The translations under genes were made by a program, and so were the position numbers. Below, in pieces: positions 33,380 to 44,990 of a stretch of DNA of 64,000 nucleotides. The notes under the pieces are model-generated. The model was not told the origin of the DNA and searched no databases. It saw nothing but the letters and a program-made list of their open reading frames with translations. Each line of letters opens with the position of its first letter. Within the stretch, counting starts at the first letter, position 1. The DNA comes from Pseudoips prasinana (lineage: Eukaryota; Arthropoda; Insecta; Lepidoptera; Nolidae), in assembly GCA_951640165.1 (NCBI GenBank), contig OX621234.1:31934549-31998548 (forward strand), in the 5' to 3' direction.

Positions 33380-33600
33380 CTAACATAATAATAATATCTG
33401 GGGACAATGTCACACAGATCATCCTAGGCCCAAACTAAGCAAAGCTTGTACTATGGGTACCAGGCGACGATATACATACTTATATAGATAGATAAATACT
33501 TATATACATAGAAAACATCAATGACTCAGAAACAAATATTCGAACCCAGGACTACCGGCTTCGTAGGCAGGATCACTACCAACTAGGCTACGGTATTTAA
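33380..33600 (-). mobile_element. tRNA-derived SINE, family A, with internal deletion
   Basis: Same blocks as 1160-1420, but about 35 bp between the B box and the 'gttctgagtcat' body are missing. B box ggttcgaatat is damaged at its end. Confidence 0.8.
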
Positions 33601-34094
33601 CTAGACCTAATATAATAGATACATGTTGATCGTTATATGAACGCTCAATAGTACCGATTAAATAGGTAGGAACGTTTATTATACTTATAGTAATAGTACA
33701 AGGCAGGGTATTCTATTTAAAAGGGAGGGAAAATCTGAAAATGACGAAGATTTTATATAAAATTTAAACTCCAATTTTATGGCGTAAGGTATAATTAAAG
33801 TAATAAATCATGATGAATATAACGCATTCATAACATCTCACAACGTGCCCATAAAATCAGCCGTAAATAAACTGGTTTAGACTTCAGGACACAGTAGAAA
33901 TATGCTCATGAAATCTAATTGTAACATTCACCGATATATCGTATTCGCCGGACGAGAGTACGACCGCGAACCACGCGACCACCAGCGCCCTCCATGATCC
34001 TTAGTTTGAAATCGAATCGATAGAATGCCCTAACAGAACCTAAATCACAGTTCCTTAGTATAATTTATTTGTTGCACTCCTGCTACTCTTTACT

Positions 34095-34245
34095 TTACTT
34101 TCAGTTCCTATCCATCCAAAGGTTGTCTGGAAGAGATCGCTTAAGGCGATAAGACCGCCTATTGTACTTTATGTTCTTTATATTATATATATCCGATGTA
34201 TTTTCTTTTCGCCTGAGTGTGTACAATAAAGAATATTTTATTTAT
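34095..34245 (+). repeat. CR1-like retrotransposon 3' tail
   Basis: 'aaaggttgtctggaagagat', 'gataagaccgcctattgtac' and 'gtgtacaataaagaatattt'. The polyadenylation-like AATAAA sits near the end. Confidence 0.78.
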
Positions 34246-34284
34246 TCTCAGACGAGGCCTGCGTCGCGTTTTAACATAGGGTAA

Positions 34285-34460
34285 ATGTTGCACAAAACAT
34301 CCCTAAAAGCAAACGACTCTCTCATGCATCTCCCCGCCAGTAACCGCCCAGAGTCGAGGGTCGAACCCCAAAAGGGGTTGCTAGGTGGCTGGAGTCCTCG
34401 CTCGCCTCTATAGTCCGGTGAAGCTTTGAAAGGCTCCTAGGCTAGCTGTAAACTTCAAAT
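34285..34460 (-). repeat. Dispersed repeat, copy 2 (see 3130-3240 and 2635-2680)
   Basis: 34300-34380 is the reverse complement of 3140-3235. The adjoining 34395-34445 ('cgcctctatagtccggtgaa', 'ggctcctaggctag') matches 2635-2675 in reverse. The two pieces are next to each other here, so they belong to one longer element that is split up at 2.6-3.2 kb. Confidence 0.6.
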
Positions 34461-35369
34461 CAATAAAATAGTAATAATAATTGTAACTGCCTGAAGAAAA
34501 TATTCACTAAAAACAGGAGTTTACATGCGGCATTGGTAGAATCTGTATAAAATACTAACACCTCAAGATGACAGATGCCTTCCAATTATAGAAAGTCGAG
34601 ACAATTACTAACCTATCTATGGTGTAATTATCTGAAATAACGGATAATTATTATTATAAACGGTAAACTGCATCCTTGTGAGTTCGTCAAAAAAGTTCTT
34701 GATGGATAGTCTGCCAACCCGCAGTAGGCCAGGCCAGTAGACTATGGCCTATGGCCACTCATTGTGTGATGACGTTCTAACCCTTGTAGTTGAACAGTAA
34801 TGCATCATCAATCGTTCTATATAATACGTAATAGTATAGAAATGGAATTGAATTTTTCTTTATTCGAGTAACCAAGACTGAATAAGATTGTTAATAAAAA
34901 CTTACGGCTATGTTAGTAAGCACAGACATTAAACAAAACAAGGAACAATATAATTAGCGATTTGTTTACTAGGCCTTTACCTATCTCGATTAACTATAAA
35001 AAAGAATAACGGTTTTATATTATTCTCGTTTTTAATTGTTGCAAATAACATAAACGAACTATTGGGTAGAATTGAAATGTTTTATATAAAAACAAAATTT
35101 ATAAAATCTTATTTTTAGTACTGTCTTAAGAAAATGTTCCTGAAAATATGTTACCCCAGTACTTTTGGACATCACATAGATTTCCCGCTACTTCTCTTTT
35201 CAAAGAGATCAAAAGATAAATCTGGTTCATTTATTTGTTTAGGAATACAAAAAGATATACAACTCCCAGAATTCAGTCTCACGTTATTGTAGACAATATC
35301 ATCACAGTCTACATAAGAAATCTTTGTACAATCACATAATCCGCTGGTTGGAAAGAAAGTATTCAGAAA
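34461..35369. other. No recognised features
   Basis: AT-rich; nothing supported. Confidence 0.5.
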
Positions 35370-35557
35370 CTAGCTGTGCCCACCCGGTTTACACGCATTA
35401 AACTTTATAAATTATAACCTATGTATTATTCAGATATATAAACTACATAGCTACAAAGTTTCATGAAAACCGTTCGGTAGTTTTGGCGTGCAAAAGTAAC
35501 AAACATCCATACCTACGCTCTTACTCATAAATTTTCGCATTCATAATATTAGTAGGT
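35370..35557 (-). mobile_element. Helitron-like short element
   Basis: Minus strand: start near CCTACTAATATTATGAATGC (the initial TC is mutated), then 'caaaactaccgaacggtttt', and end GTGGGCACAGCTAG|T. Non-coding. Confidence 0.7.
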
Positions 35558-35558
35558 T

Positions 35559-35843
35559 TTAGGCGTAATTTTTATGAATGCTTACAAAGGTATCGGTGAA
35601 TTTACAATATAGTTGTTAAATCCTCAATAAATGGCTCATAATTGTAATGCTTAAGTTAATGGTATTCACGAAAAATAAAGGTTCTTTTATTTCATACAAA
35701 ATGGAAACTTCATATGGATCGGTACTTCAAACCTATAAACCATTAACTTAAGCATTACAATTATGAGCCATTCATTGAGGATTTTACAATTATATTGTAA
35801 ATTCACAGATACCTTTGTAAATATTCATAAAAATTACGCCTTA
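35559..35843. mobile_element. Palindromic MITE with TTA flanks (PIF/Harbinger-like)
   Basis: Arms of about 105 bp (35562-35668 and 35735-35840) start GGCGTAATTTTTATGAAT and its complement, with loop 'aaggttcttttatttcatac' and following bases. Both ends are flanked by TTA (35559-35561 and 35841-35843). A three-base TWA duplication and a GG-start TIR are typical of PIF/Harbinger. No transposase. Confidence 0.65.
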
Positions 35844-37886
35844 AATAGAAATCTGTGGGAGCATAGTCTAATGAGCATGGTGGGTGTATTCCAATAGCAT
35901 CATTTTAAGTATCTTACGTAAGAATTTTGTTACATACACGTGTAAGCAGGTTGCTTGCTTATAAAAATAGCCTAATGAAGATATCAGTTTATAATATTCT
36001 ACTTAGCATTCCAAATGTATAACATAGTTTAACACATTTCTTAAAAAATTACAACTATTTTATATTATATAATATTAAAGTTTATAGTTTAATCACTAAA
36101 TTTATAGATCGAAATAAAAACGTGCCTTCAGGTAAAATATTATCTACAATTGTTCGTCCACGCCGAAGTCGGGCTGCATGCAAGCCCTCACATAAGTGCG
36201 ACAACATGCTGAAATAGATCAGACGAACACTCTACTGACTACTTTAGTTTTATGAACTATGTGCTACAATTCATTAGAAATATCTATACAATCGTATTGG
36301 CTCTTAAATGATTCACTGCCGCGTTAATCTAGCTGTAGCGTGTTCAAGCGTAGATAACAATATGGAGCCAAGAAATGGTATTAAGGTTTTTCTGTAAAGA
36401 AAAATTTCAGTATCAAATCGAAGTTGAAAGCGGTGTTATATCTCCATGCGCACGTAAGATGTCGGCGCTGTACCCGAACTCTTTCGTATCGCGTTGGCTA
36501 ACCCTCCCATAGGCATAGGTGAGCCGTATACTTATTTGCCAACATAATTGTCTAGAAGAGGCAAATTTAAGCTATCCATACGTTTGTATGGATAGCTTAA
36601 ATTTGCCTCAAACTCGCTCGCGAACGCTCAAACGTGCTTTCTTCGGTTTCGAGTTATTCATGGCCGTTTTTGGTGTTATGCTTGTTATCATGTAAAAGGA
36701 TTTTGTGTGTGTTAATTTATTTCCTTCTTCCTAGCACACAACCTGCAGCTACGACTAACGACATCATAAACAGCCTTATTTGCATGTCAATTAAACTGAC
36801 TAAAGTTGTAAGGACCTGTACTTAGTTATAAGATCGATTTAATGTACCTAGTTTACTGCGAATAAAGAATATGAATGTACATTTATTTTTGCTGATAGTC
36901 CAAAACTCTATAAACCTATGAATTTCTAAAACGCATGCCAAAAAACCAACTGTACTTGTGTTGGAATTTCCAAAATCAAAAAGACTTACATTCATTAAAA
37001 CTGGCTTATAATGTAAAGCAAGTTATAATTTATAAATAGCAAAATGAACAGTACAAAAAGATGTATTTATTGTTCGGAATGGTTAAAGAAAATAATTATT
37101 AATTTCCTTCTTCTATTAAAATTGCTTAGATAGGTACTCGTGCTGGGTGTGATTTTGGCCAGCCGAGCTAACCTGTGGTTTTCTCAAGCTACTTAGGTGG
37201 ACGACCCGGAGAAGAAAGCCAGATAGAAAGTTAGAAAAAGCTAGAATTTATTTTATATTATGTAATACATCTGACACGCACATAATGAGATGGTTGTGCG
37301 CTGAATCTGGCCTTAGTGACCTCAAATTCATATTAATCTACTGGCGAAACGACACCTTACCACTTCGATATTTAAAAGTATTTAAAAATATAACCACACT
37401 TTACCAATAGTCCTTGCTAAATTGAGGATACATTTTTGTTTATCCTAAAAACAACATTTCTTTGTGCGAAATGTCAGACAAACGAACTTGAAGATATTGT
37501 AAGCTTTCTTTGAGAGCTTTATAAACCTCAAATCGACCACTAAACGTGGTATTACTGTCTGTAATTCCAAGTATTGAAAATGGCAGCTACTTATTTGCGG
37601 CAATATCTACGATGGAAATATTCTAATTCCTCGTAAACCCTTTGATTGAACGTGCTCTTTAGAAACGCATTCGTAGAATATGATACCCTTTGACGATTAC
37701 AGTCTGCATTTAGTGTTGAAGTCTGGTATCAGGTATATACTATATATTTGTATGGCGAATTTACAATACTGTAGTGCTACCATGACTTCATAATCGTTTT
37801 AAAGATACGTGATTTATTGGTTATTTATACGAGGTAGAAGAGTTATGCAATTCATGCAATAGGCCCCTCATATAGCTTTTAATTAC
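35844..37886. other. Mostly unrecognised AT-rich region
   Basis: Apart from the hairpin at 36558-36609 nothing is supported. The 63-codon frame at 36634 has a hydrophobic N-terminus, but there is no other coding evidence. Confidence 0.45.
36558..36609. repeat. Perfect hairpin, 24-bp arms
   Basis: Arms 36558-36581 (gaggcaaatttaagctatcc...) and 36586-36609 pair perfectly around GTTT. Confidence 0.97.
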
Positions 37887-38150
37887 TACAACTACGACCA
37901 TTTTATAATTGCTACAAGTAGGACCGAACAGCCTTACGAAACTTTCCGAAATTATTTAATAAAATTTCACTTTAATTCTTTCTTTTAAGAATGGGTCAGT
38001 GGTGTTTCACCCACGCTTCGGAGAGCTCGTAAAGACGTCGGTGCTGCATTTGACTTTATTTCGCCCTTGATGGGTAGCCCGTCCCATTAGATCATGAGAG
38101 TGATGGAATAGAGAGTGCCAGTGTGTTTATCCCCACACTTTTGTGTGACT
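37887..38150 (-). repeat. Dispersed lepidopteran repeat ('ggctttacgtgctctccga' type)
   Basis: Two blocks, A (37887-37970) and B (37969-38043), recur in reverse complement at 39345-39420 and 39408-39490. On the minus strand it reads 'cactctctattccatcactc', 'tcatgatctaatgggacggg', 'cgtctttacgagctctccga'. A relative is at 51085-51300. I recognise the type from lepidopteran genomes; its class is uncertain. Confidence 0.65.
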
Positions 38151-38194
38151 CAGTGGTTAATAATTATTAACACTCATAATTCCATACAATATAG

Positions 38195-38335
38195 TCCAAC
38201 TGAAGGTTGTCTGGAAGAGATTGCTATTGATGAGACCGCCTATTGTGCCTTTTTATGAAATATAATTTTATTCTTGTAACAATTTTCTGTAAATGGTGTG
38301 TGATAAACTGTATTTATCTTATCTGATTTCTCAAA
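38195..38335 (+). repeat. CR1-like retrotransposon 3' tail
   Basis: 'gaaggttgtctggaagagat' and 'tgatgagaccgcctattgtg', then a degenerate end. No coding part is attached. Confidence 0.7.
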
Positions 38336-38979
38336 CTAAAAAGAAACCATAAAATAATTTTATAATGCTCTGATATTTAAAAATAATGAAACACGAGTTA
38401 TCAAATACAAATAAAAGGTACGACGTCGTCGACGATATCCTTCATCATTATTTCAGTTCCAGGAAACACGTGGTATTAAAATAAGTCTTACATAAACTTC
38501 TGTCAAAAGGTATACTAAGCAGGAGATTTAATACGTTGTAGGCTCATATTCTAATGGTTCATTTAAATATAAGATTCTCGTTTAACAATCAACCAAGGTG
38601 ATCCAATCACCTTCCTGGATGATTCAATGGATGTATTATTTTCATAATTGCGCACTTGTTACATGTCAAAATGATAACTGTTCCTAATAAAGTGAACAAA
38701 TGAAACTTACATAAGATGTAGCGTTTATAACAGGCGTTATAAACGAGCGTTTTAATAACGCATCAATAACATCTACTATAATTGGCCAAGTATACATCAT
38801 TATACTTATCGAATGCTTACCAAACACCAAATAAAAACCTCACCGCACGTTTGTCCCAAAGTGGCAATCTCACACAATTATTGTTTTTTCGATGTTTAAA
38901 GTTTATTTAAAGCCGCCTGGCATCAATTAATAATATAAATCAATTTATTTTTCAATATGACTATATCACGATGCGTTAA

Positions 38980-39180
38980 CTATTCATTTATTAACTCCTC
39001 CTTTTTTTGTCTTTCTGATTAAATGCGTTGCGGGATCCAAGACAGTTAAAGCGATTCCCCGGGACATGCCTGAGCTTCACCGCTCAGTGTCATTTCATTG
39101 TGTGCCACTGTTGATCCTGGCTTACAGGAGTTGCAGTGGTGGGTAAGAGGGAGGGACTAGACCAGTAAATAAAAAAAAAT
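38980..39180 (+). repeat. Unclassified repeat with A-rich end
   Basis: Contains 'gcgattccccgggacatgcc', 'gttgatcctggcttacagga' and 'gttgcagtggtgggtaagag', ending AGTAAATAAAAAAAA. The A-rich end suggests a retroposed element; no family is assigned. Confidence 0.35.
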
Positions 39181-39481
39181 CACGATGCGTTGTAACAAAA
39201 ACCAAACTAAGAAATTATCTTAGATCGCGGCCGCCAGCGTCGCCAGAGTTGAAGAAGTGGGACCCCTAAAACAGTACTCTTGTATATATTTCAGGCGCAC
39301 ATAGGCATATGCCAACCACCTAGGTGCGTTAACATCTAATAATTTTATTAAATAATTTCGGAAAGTTTCGTAGGGCTGTCGGTCCTACTTGTAGCAATTA
39401 TAAAACGGTCGTAGTTGTAGACGACGGCTTTACGAGATCTCCGAAGCGTAGGTGAAACACCACTGACCCATTCTTAAAAGA

Positions 39482-39551
39482 AAGAATTAAAGTGAATGAA
39501 TTTACGACTTACTTAAGAAAGTAAGTCGTAAGTTCATTCACTTTAATTCTT
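39482..39551. repeat. Hairpin, 33-bp arms
   Basis: Arms 39482-39514 and 39519-39551 pair with one mismatch around AAGA. The arms begin with the end of repeat block B, so block B starts again in the opposite direction after the turn. Confidence 0.95.
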
Positions 39552-39569
39552 TTCACGATACCTATTTTT

Positions 39570-39800
39570 GTGTAAGTAAGTAAGTAAGTAACTCTTTATT
39601 GTACACCAAAAAATAATACACAAAAAGAACTTTAAGCATGTTAAGATTGTACAAATGGCGGCCTTATCGCTAAGTGCGATCTCTTCCAGGCAACCGTTGA
39701 ATGGACCAGGAGTATAGAAAAGGCATTTGGGTATTTTTGGCATAATTAGCAGAAAGGATTTTTTTTTTTTGGTACCATGGGTACTTTTAACAATACATAA

Positions 39801-39871
<71 letters not shown>

Positions 39872-40512
39872 GCAGGTCATAGGAGAATAAGATAAACAGT
39901 AATTTAACGTTAAAGAGAAAGATAGTGACTCTTCACCATTTTCTTAAAAATGTCCAGTCACTGAGCACCTCTCACTGTCTCTGGCAAAGCATTCCACAAT
40001 CTGGTTGCTTGTACGGAAAAGGAATGGTCTAAATATTTTGTGGAGTGCATTGGTATCTTGAGTCGAAAATTTTTCGATGATCTCAGCAACCTCGAATGTG
40101 TCTCGTGCAGGAACTCAAAACGTTCTTTTAAGTAAGTCGGAGTAGCTGGATTGAACAGTATACTATATAGAAGAGAAACAATGTGAGCATTCCGGCGAAG
40201 TCGTATAGGTAACCACTTGAGTTTTGCACAAAATTCGGAAACATGATCATATTTACGCAAACCAAATATGAATCGAATACAGAAATTTTGGAGCCTCTCA
40301 AGTTTGTTTAATTGGTCCTCCGTGATATCGAGATAGCTGGCATCAGCGTAGTCTAAAATCGGTAGGAGAAGGGACTGGGCTAGCGCAATCTTGGTGGTGG
40401 TCGGCAAAAAACTACGAAGTCGTCTAAGTGACCCAGCGGAAGCAAACATTTTTCGACTAACTTCTTTAACTTGTGGGCCCCAGGATAACGTGGTATCAAT
40501 GTGTAGTTTCAT
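39570..40512 (-). pseudogene. CR1-like retrotransposon 3' fragment (RT C-terminus, 3' UTR, TTAC tail)
   Basis: The open frame 39958-40512 (184 codons) contains TTLSWGPQVKEVSRK, AQSLLLPILDYADASYLD, LERLQNFCIRFIFGLRKYDH, LKWLPIRLRRNAH and VQATRLWNALPETVRGAQ. This is the thumb/C-terminal region of a CR1/Jockey-type RT. The catalytic FADD part is absent, so the copy is 5'-truncated. The apparent start (ATGAAACT) belongs to the flanking inverted-repeat arm. The 3' UTR has the reverse of 'ggttgcctggaagagatcgc' and ends 'gtgtacaataaagag' plus a (TTAC)n tail at 39575-39591. It includes a (TA)n expansion at 39806-39867. Confidence 0.88.
39806..39867. repeat. (TA)n microsatellite
   Basis: About 30 TA units in the 3' UTR of the CR1-like fragment. 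Confidence 0.95.
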
Positions 40513-40927
40513 TTGTTCACTTTATTAGGAACAGTTATCATTTTGACCTGTAACAAGTGCGCAATTATTAAAATAATACATCCATTGAATATTCTCGATT
40601 CTCATGAATAATAGGTGATCCAAGTTGACTGTGAAACGAGAATCTTATATTTAAATGAACCATTAAAAATGAGCCTACAACGTATCAAACCTCCTGCTTA
40701 GTATACCTTTTGACAGAAGTTTATGTTAGACTTATTTTAATGCCACGTGTTTCCTGGAACTGAAATAATAATGAAGGATGTCGTCGACAATGTCGTACCT
40801 TCTATTTGTATTTGGTAACTCGTCGTAAATTAATTTTAAATATCAGAGCATAATTAAAATAGTTTATAGTTTCTTTTTAGTTATCGGATAGGATAAAAAA
40901 TATACAGTATACCTACCTACATATTTA

Positions 40928-40948
40928 TATACACACACACACACACAT
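40928..40948 (+). repeat. (CA)n microsatellite
   Basis: Nine to ten CA units. Confidence 0.85.
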
Positions 40949-40984
40949 GACTTACTCAAACACCACATTGAAGCGTATGAGGTG

Positions 40985-41300
40985 TGGTTTAAAAAAAAAA
41001 CAAACAATTAAACGATTCACGCTCACCACTTAAAAATTTATTTAAAATTACAACAAAAAGGTCATGGGTTATAAGCCCGTCAATTATTATGCCATATGGA
41101 GGTAGGCGCACTATGTACTCTCCTGGCTTCGTGAAGGAGATGACGCGTAGATCCAGGAGGTTGTCAGGCCAGAGGTTGACCCACTGGGATAAGGCTGGTC
41201 TGTAGTGTGGCCCTCGTAGGCCAAACTTTGGATCCTGGAATTTAGGTCCAGTAAATAAAATTATTCATTTGACCCAGACTGTGACCGCGTAATGGTGATG
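40985..41300 (-). other. Unidentified open frame with splice-like boundary
   Basis: On the minus strand one frame is open from about 41300 to about 40985 without an ATG. Its translation includes GLRGPHYRPALSQWVNLWPD, LLDLRVISFTKPGEYIVRLP and PYGIIIDGLITHDLF. It is more GC-rich than its surroundings and looks protein-like. A possible acceptor (acctaaattccag|gatcc) lies at 41231. Upstream on the same strand is a donor-like ag|gtaagtg (41575) and an Inr-like ATTCAGTTCG (about 41728). I do not recognise the peptide. It may be a host exon or a transposon piece. Confidence 0.3.
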
Positions 41301-41569
41301 AGGAAGCGGGAGTACTAATTGCGCATAAGGTGAGTGTGTGCAATTGTCACAGTCAGAAGCGGAGTTTACAAATAAAGTGTGTATTAAAAATGTATAAAAT
41401 AATGGTGTGAAGCACCGCACATATTATATATTATAGTGTAGGCATAAGGCACAATATGAAGTTCAATGAAGTTGACATGGTATTTGCTACAAGGTGAAAT
41501 AAAGGTGACCGTTATTATAATGTAACAATACCCTACATGAGTGAGAACTAAATATTAATCAACACTTAC

Positions 41570-41770
41570 CTAATATGGGGTTGACACTGAATGTACCATT
41601 TACGTATCATATTTGAGAAGCTCTCAATCGTATTAAAACGTGAGACGACACACAATAAAAGAAAAATAAACGTTTCTTATTAATACTGTGAATACGTGCT
41701 AACACATTGAGTGCACTCTCGAACTGAATCCCCACCGATCGCTTAGCGACCGCTCGGCGGCTCACGGCTA
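41570..41770 (-). promoter_or_regulatory. Possible promoter and first exon
   Basis: A GC-rich segment (41720-41775) precedes an arthropod-type initiator (TCAGT) on the minus strand. About 155 bases further on, a short ATG frame (MIRKWYIQCQPH) ends at a consensus donor AG|GTAAGTG. The arrangement is suggestive only. Joined to the acceptor at 41231, the ATG frame would not enter the long open frame, so the model is incomplete. Confidence 0.2.
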
Positions 41771-41774
41771 CCGA

Positions 41775-42640
41775 ACCCGGTTAAACTGGCGGAGAATTAA
41801 CTCGAGTCTGTATCTTACAAACGCGTGTCAACGGCGCGCTTGAAAAACGTGGTGTGCATAGATGTCTATATTATTACAATCTGGCATTTGTTTTATTTTG
41901 GTGATCATTTGTCCGTGGCGTGTCCGTTTTTTATAAATTCAGATAAACGCACACACGAGTATGGTCACTGTCGTCGTATCAAATTTAATAAGATCGGTTC
42001 AGTCGTTCAGGAGAAGTACGATCAGAAAATAACTACATTAGTCTCCTAAGAAAGAGCTTCGTTTACCTACACGCAGCTCAAAAATATAGTTTGCGCTGAT
42101 TGAAATAGGGTTGAGAATGATTAGAGCTATACCAAGATGTGTGTGTCTGTGAATTACAACAAAATTTATAGTTTTACCAATGTTTGTAGAGCAGGTAGGC
42201 CATCTTTTTCACAATCATACAACGACAGTGAAATAATTTTTATATGAATTTTTATTTAAATAGGGAATCGCAAACGAGTACAGTATTTTGGTTAGTATTG
42301 TGCAGGGCAGTGGCGTCAAAATATTGAGTTGTTTTGTAAGTACCTAGTAGTTAGAAACAATGAGACCAATATATTTTATGGTGAACGCAAATTTGCCTTA
42401 AAGTGCCTAGAAGTAAATACATATGAATTTATCTTTATATTTTCCCGACTGAAATTAATATCAACATTGTTCTACAGTTACTGATAAAGCATTAGCTCCA
42501 CAATAAATAACACTATTTGATTCACTGTTTTTTTGTAATTATCTTTAAAACGTAGGCATTGAAATTCTACGTCACATTAAGCCATTTTCATGAACTAAAA
42601 ACATTCAGAAAAGAACGCATAATATAATTTTACCAATTTA
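41775..42640. other. No recognised features
   Basis: No supported gene or repeat. The 74-codon + frame at 41825 has no recognisable domain. Confidence 0.45.
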
Positions 42641-42853
42641 TTGTTTCCAGATGTCATATTTTTTATGTCATTGCCAGCCAGCTACTTACAGTTTAACCAA
42701 CGAGATTGGATTTCCATTCCATTTTTAGCTATTGTTATGCATTTAACGATGCGTCTGGGGTACACGGTGGCATGCCTGGAACACTATATTCCTAATTTAT
42801 CATTTATTACCCGACTGCGGGACGCAAAGGGTAATGTGTTTATTATTAGGTGA
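42641..42853 (+). other. Possible exon of unknown function
   Basis: An acceptor-like tttattgtttccag ends at 42650. An open frame then reads through to a donor-like attag|gtgagg (42850). The frame encodes a hydrophobic stretch (WISIPFLAIVMHLTM) and ends LSFITRLRDAKGNVFIIR. I do not recognise it. It could be an exon or a chance frame; no neighbouring exon in a matching phase was found. Confidence 0.25.
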
Positions 42854-43378
42854 GGTTATGCAGGCAGTTAATTTAAAAATATAGGCGGACTTCACTTCCT
42901 TAGCAATTCATTATTCAGCGAAATCAATCAACTATGCTTAATGCGTCACCAAATCACTAATTACGTTAGATTTTAATTTCAATTACGGCGATCCGTCGAT
43001 AATATGCGAACACTATAACGTCTCCAAGCAATAGTGACGTCAAGATGGCCGCCCGTTCGACGTTCCACCAGAATGACACCGACCTATCACTCTTATTTAT
43101 GCAGTTCTGTTGGTAGCGCCAAGGCTGCGCCGTCCCATTTATATCTACTATTCAAAAGTAATTCATATTTGCCCTTTATTTGATTGCATCCTATTAATTA
43201 ATAAATTAATTACCGATTGGAATCTCTGAATTTGCCTATTAATATTTGAATGTACTGATAACGTATGAATGAATGTATAGTATCAGTATAGGTAGATGGA
43301 ATTATGATGCAGTGAAATCTTGTCAAATGTACGAAAGAATCACGTTGGTGAATACTGGGAATAATTCTATATAATCAA

Positions 43379-43419
43379 ATAAATTAGAATAAAGTTTAAC
43401 ACGCTTTATTCTAATTTAT
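43379..43419. repeat. Perfect hairpin, 16-bp arms
   Basis: ATAAATTAGAATAAAG and its complement around a 9-base loop. Confidence 0.93.
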
Positions 43420-43475
43420 GTACCATATAATTTATATGTTTTAATTTTCAGTAGACCTACCCGATAGCATAGCAG

Positions 43476-43600
<125 letters not shown>

Positions 43601-43874
43601 CATATTTCTACTGCGTTTTACCAATTGTAATAAAGATATAATAATCACATTAAAATTGGTTCATACCCAAGAAAGTTAGGATGCCAAAGCTTGATACAGA
43701 CAAATATAGTCTGTCTGTCTGTCTTCACAGCTAAAATTAATATTATAATATAAACTCAACTTTATCCTAAATCCTAATTACCTTTAATCTACCTACAAAA
43801 TGTTGGAGAATTTATATGAATAGCAAAGATTATTTTCCGAATAAATTTATACATTATATAATATTATATATACA

Positions 43875-44040
43875 TAGATAGACTCACGCCTATTTATCAG
43901 AGGGGTAGGCAGAGACAATGGACTTCCATTTGTCACGATCCTTGCACACCTCTTTCGCTTCTTTTACTAACATTATATTTTTCATACATGCTCGCCAGTT
44001 TAGGGTACTCCTGGCCTAACCTTTCTTGAGAACGTGTCCT
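43875..44040 (-). pseudogene. RTE-like retrotransposon C-terminal fragment
   Basis: Minus-strand reading gives ARSTLNWRACMKNIM, KEAKEVCKDRDKWKSIVSAY and SD, the same C-terminal end as at 59128-59406. It is truncated and has a stop just upstream (KKG*A). Confidence 0.75.
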
Positions 44041-44231
44041 TGTATAATGACATAATATATCACTATACAAAATCTATATCTACTGCTGGGCCAATGCCTA
44101 CCACAGTGAAATTGTGTCCATCAATTCGGAGGGACACGGCATGATTCCGATGTTAGGTGAAATCAGTATGATCATCATAATATGGTAGTTATCTCATTGA
44201 TAAGCCTTCAGTCTGACATGTACGCCTCTTT

Positions 44232-44267
44232 AGTGATGAAATGGTGTCATCACTCCATTTCATCACT
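44232..44267. repeat. Hairpin, 13-bp arms
   Basis: AGTGATGAAATGG and its complement around a 10-base loop that itself repeats 'atcact'. Confidence 0.85.
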
Positions 44268-44749
44268 TAACGTATATCATCATTTGCGTAAACGTCAACC
44301 ACACAGCATGATATTATGTAGATCAAAAATATCCAAGTTGAATACCCTCAATATTCAAACGGACAACGAAAGCATAAAAGTAGCATTTAATATTAGATGT
44401 TACCAAGAGCCTTGAAATACCTTATCCTAGAAAAAGCCGTACCCGAAACAGGAGCATTATCCTCGTGTCAGTAAGAAAGCATTTTTACTTTTCTCTTCAA
44501 AGTAATGTTTGCAATTGACTATAATGTACGAGGAGAACATAGGTACTGTGTCTCTAGGGACCTACGGGGCCACCTCAAAACTTAGTTGGAAAACAATAAA
44601 TTATTCCACTGCCCTAATCTCTAGGGGCTTGAAGAATAACAGAAGAACGTAGTAACTGAAGTAAGGTAGAGTAATCGATTGAGTTAGGCCAATGTTGGCA
44701 GATTTGTTTCCAGATGATACATGCAACATATACCTTTTTAGGGTTATGT

Positions 44750-44990
44750 AACGACCATAGTGACCCAGTTGGAAGTGAACCTGCCCTCTGATCTAAAGGT
44801 TGCGGGTTCGAACCTCGCTCAAGATAACTTGTTTTTAATGAACATGACTATTGTCTTTGTCCGCGTGTTATATATGTATTGTATGTATACATTTACAAAA
44901 AGAAATATTTATAAGTATTGGTATACGTTGTCTAGTCTTCATAGTAAAAGCTTTGCGTACTTTGCGTGAGATGGCGCTGTGGCCTTAATC
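44750..44990 (+). mobile_element. tRNA-derived SINE, family D
   Basis: A box 'tagtgacccagttggaagtg', B box GGTTCGAACCT, then 'tttttaatgaacatgactat' and a 'atgtattgtatgtatacatt' body resembling family A in layout. The 69-codon frame across it is incidental. Confidence 0.65.

Larger units (their letters stand above)
38332..40885. repeat. Large inverted repeat: arms of about 375 bp, 1.8-kb spacer
   Basis: Arms 38332-38705 and 40507-40885 are reverse complements over nearly their full length, e.g. 'gcataataaatatcagagc' style outer ends, 'aaaggtatactaagcaggag' and 'gttcctaataaagtgaacaa'. There are a number of mismatches and small indels (one near 38600-38640). The inner edge of the right arm abuts the RT fragment at 40509. 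The spacer holds a repeat with a poly-A-like end (38980-39180), the permuted A/B repeat (39345-39490), a 33-bp-arm hairpin (39482-39551), and the CR1-like fragment. Confidence 0.85.

Noticed and set aside
39958..40512. A 184-aa host protein
   Set aside because: It is the thumb region of a CR1-like RT without the catalytic part. The start codon comes from the flanking repeat arm.
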